6,539 bases of DNA, from NCBI GenBank assembly GCA_029287875.1, contig JARFQH010000321.1, positions 1 through 6,539 of the forward strand. Reading direction: 5' to 3'. The translations under genes were made by a program, and so were the position numbers. The stretch's first letter is position 1; each line of letters begins with the position of its first letter. This document shows, piece after piece, positions 6,307 to 6,539 of the stretch. The notes beneath the pieces are model-generated. The model saw only the letters and a program-made list of their open reading frames with translations, was not told the origin of the DNA and ran no database searches. This DNA is from Desulfobacteraceae bacterium (GTDB taxonomy: Bacteria; Desulfobacterota; Desulfobacteria; Desulfobacterales; SG8-13).

Positions 6307-6313
6307 AAAGGAG
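6307..6313 (+). promoter_or_regulatory. strong ribosome binding site
   Basis: AAAGGAG lies 7 nt before the ATG at 6321. It is the best Shine-Dalgarno in the window and is the main reason to believe that the short reading frame at 6321 is, or was, a real gene. Confidence 0.7.
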
Positions 6314-6320
6314 AAAAACC

Positions 6321-6539
6321 ATGAAAAACAGAATGTCCATTTTTTTGATTGCTTTGAGTCTATCGGCCGGCTTGGCGCTGGAGATGCCGACGAATGCCCG
6401 TGCCCAAGGGATATATAGGGAACGATGGTGAAAAGTTGACGAAATTTGTGAATGAGTCATCGCCAACCATGGCAGGAAATCCCGTATTGATGCCTTGGAG
6501 ACACTTAACCATATCATCGTCCGGCAAAGCAAACTTGTT
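6321..6539 (+). pseudogene. small exported protein with a broken reading frame, cut by the window edge
   Basis: The ATG at 6321 follows an excellent ribosome binding site and encodes a classic signal peptide (charged start, hydrophobic residues 6-20, likely cleavage ARA|Q after residue 28). The frame stops at TGA 6429-6431 after only 36 residues, and a second in-frame TGA occurs at 6453-6455. From 6456 the same frame is open to the edge (28 codons, including SRIDALETLNHIIVRQSKLV). Between 6418 and 6455 the +1 frame is open and reads GNDGEKLTKFVNE. Two compensating one-base shifts, an extra base in the ATATATAGGG run near 6411-6420 and a missing base near 6455, would give one continuous, mostly helical exported protein. 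Alternatives are a genuine 36-residue peptide ending at 6431, sequencing errors, or TGA recoding, for which I see no convincing selenocysteine hairpin. No family is recognised. Confidence 0.45.

Larger units (their letters stand above)
5741..6320. other. long intergenic region without a convincing gene
   Basis: These about 580 bp lie between the divergent starts at 5726 and 6321. Frames here on both strands lack ribosome binding sites, recognisable motifs or credible length. The stretch holds the candidate minus-strand promoter, an imperfect inverted repeat at 5891-5935, a hairpin cluster at 5982-6137, and an AT-rich promoter-like segment at 6246-6300 ahead of the next gene. About 6140-6240 shows nothing I can name. 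The length and the inverted repeats suggest a non-coding RNA or the remains of a mobile element, but I recognise neither. Confidence 0.6.

Noticed and set aside
6429..6455. In-frame TGA codons read as selenocysteine
   Set aside because: The sequences after each TGA give only weak, irregular stems without the loop features of a bacterial SECIS. Frame-shift restoration gives a more natural protein.

Overview
The window looks like chromosomal DNA of a Gram-negative, probably free-living bacterium. GC content is moderately high, genes are closely packed, Shine-Dalgarno sites are AAGGA-like, and three of the four main products carry export signals. The mix of a Tlc-type nucleotide carrier, dikinase-like proteins and short GGTTTC/GGTGTC-type intergenic repeats would suit Desulfobacterota (former Deltaproteobacteria). 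That placement is inferred from gene content and is not proven.

Layout from left to right. Positions 1-613 (minus) hold the N-terminal 204 codons of a polytopic membrane protein resembling the ATP/ADP (NTP/NDP) carrier family. It is cut by the window edge. Divergent from it, with 31 bp between the start codons, is an exported serine hydrolase of the class A beta-lactamase fold (645-1532, plus). That gene meets tail to tail, with a 32-bp overlap, a second and larger exported serine hydrolase (1501-2799, minus). The second hydrolase is the downstream gene of a two-gene operon whose first gene (2796-5726, minus) encodes a 976-residue exported protein. Its C-terminal half has a phosphohistidine swivelling domain followed by a PPDK_N-type ATP-binding domain. 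This is the order and motif set of plant glucan, water dikinases (GWD/PWD), not of PEP synthase or pyruvate phosphate dikinase. The two operon genes overlap by ATGA.

The right end (5741-6320) is about 580 bp without a convincing gene. It contains a putative promoter for the minus-strand operon, an imperfect 16-bp inverted repeat built of tandem half-units, and a cluster of hairpins that could be a structured RNA or the scar of a mobile element. At 6321, after a strong ribosome binding site, begins a short exported protein whose reading frame is broken by two TGA codons. Two compensating one-base shifts would restore a continuous protein to the window edge.

The most interesting idea is that the locus forms an undescribed extracytoplasmic system. 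It would combine a dikinase-like enzyme with intact ATP-binding residues but a signal peptide, two cell-envelope serine hydrolases sharing a signature, and a neighbouring nucleotide carrier that could in principle supply ATP across the inner membrane. The domain calls rest on visible motifs. The functional link between the genes is inference.
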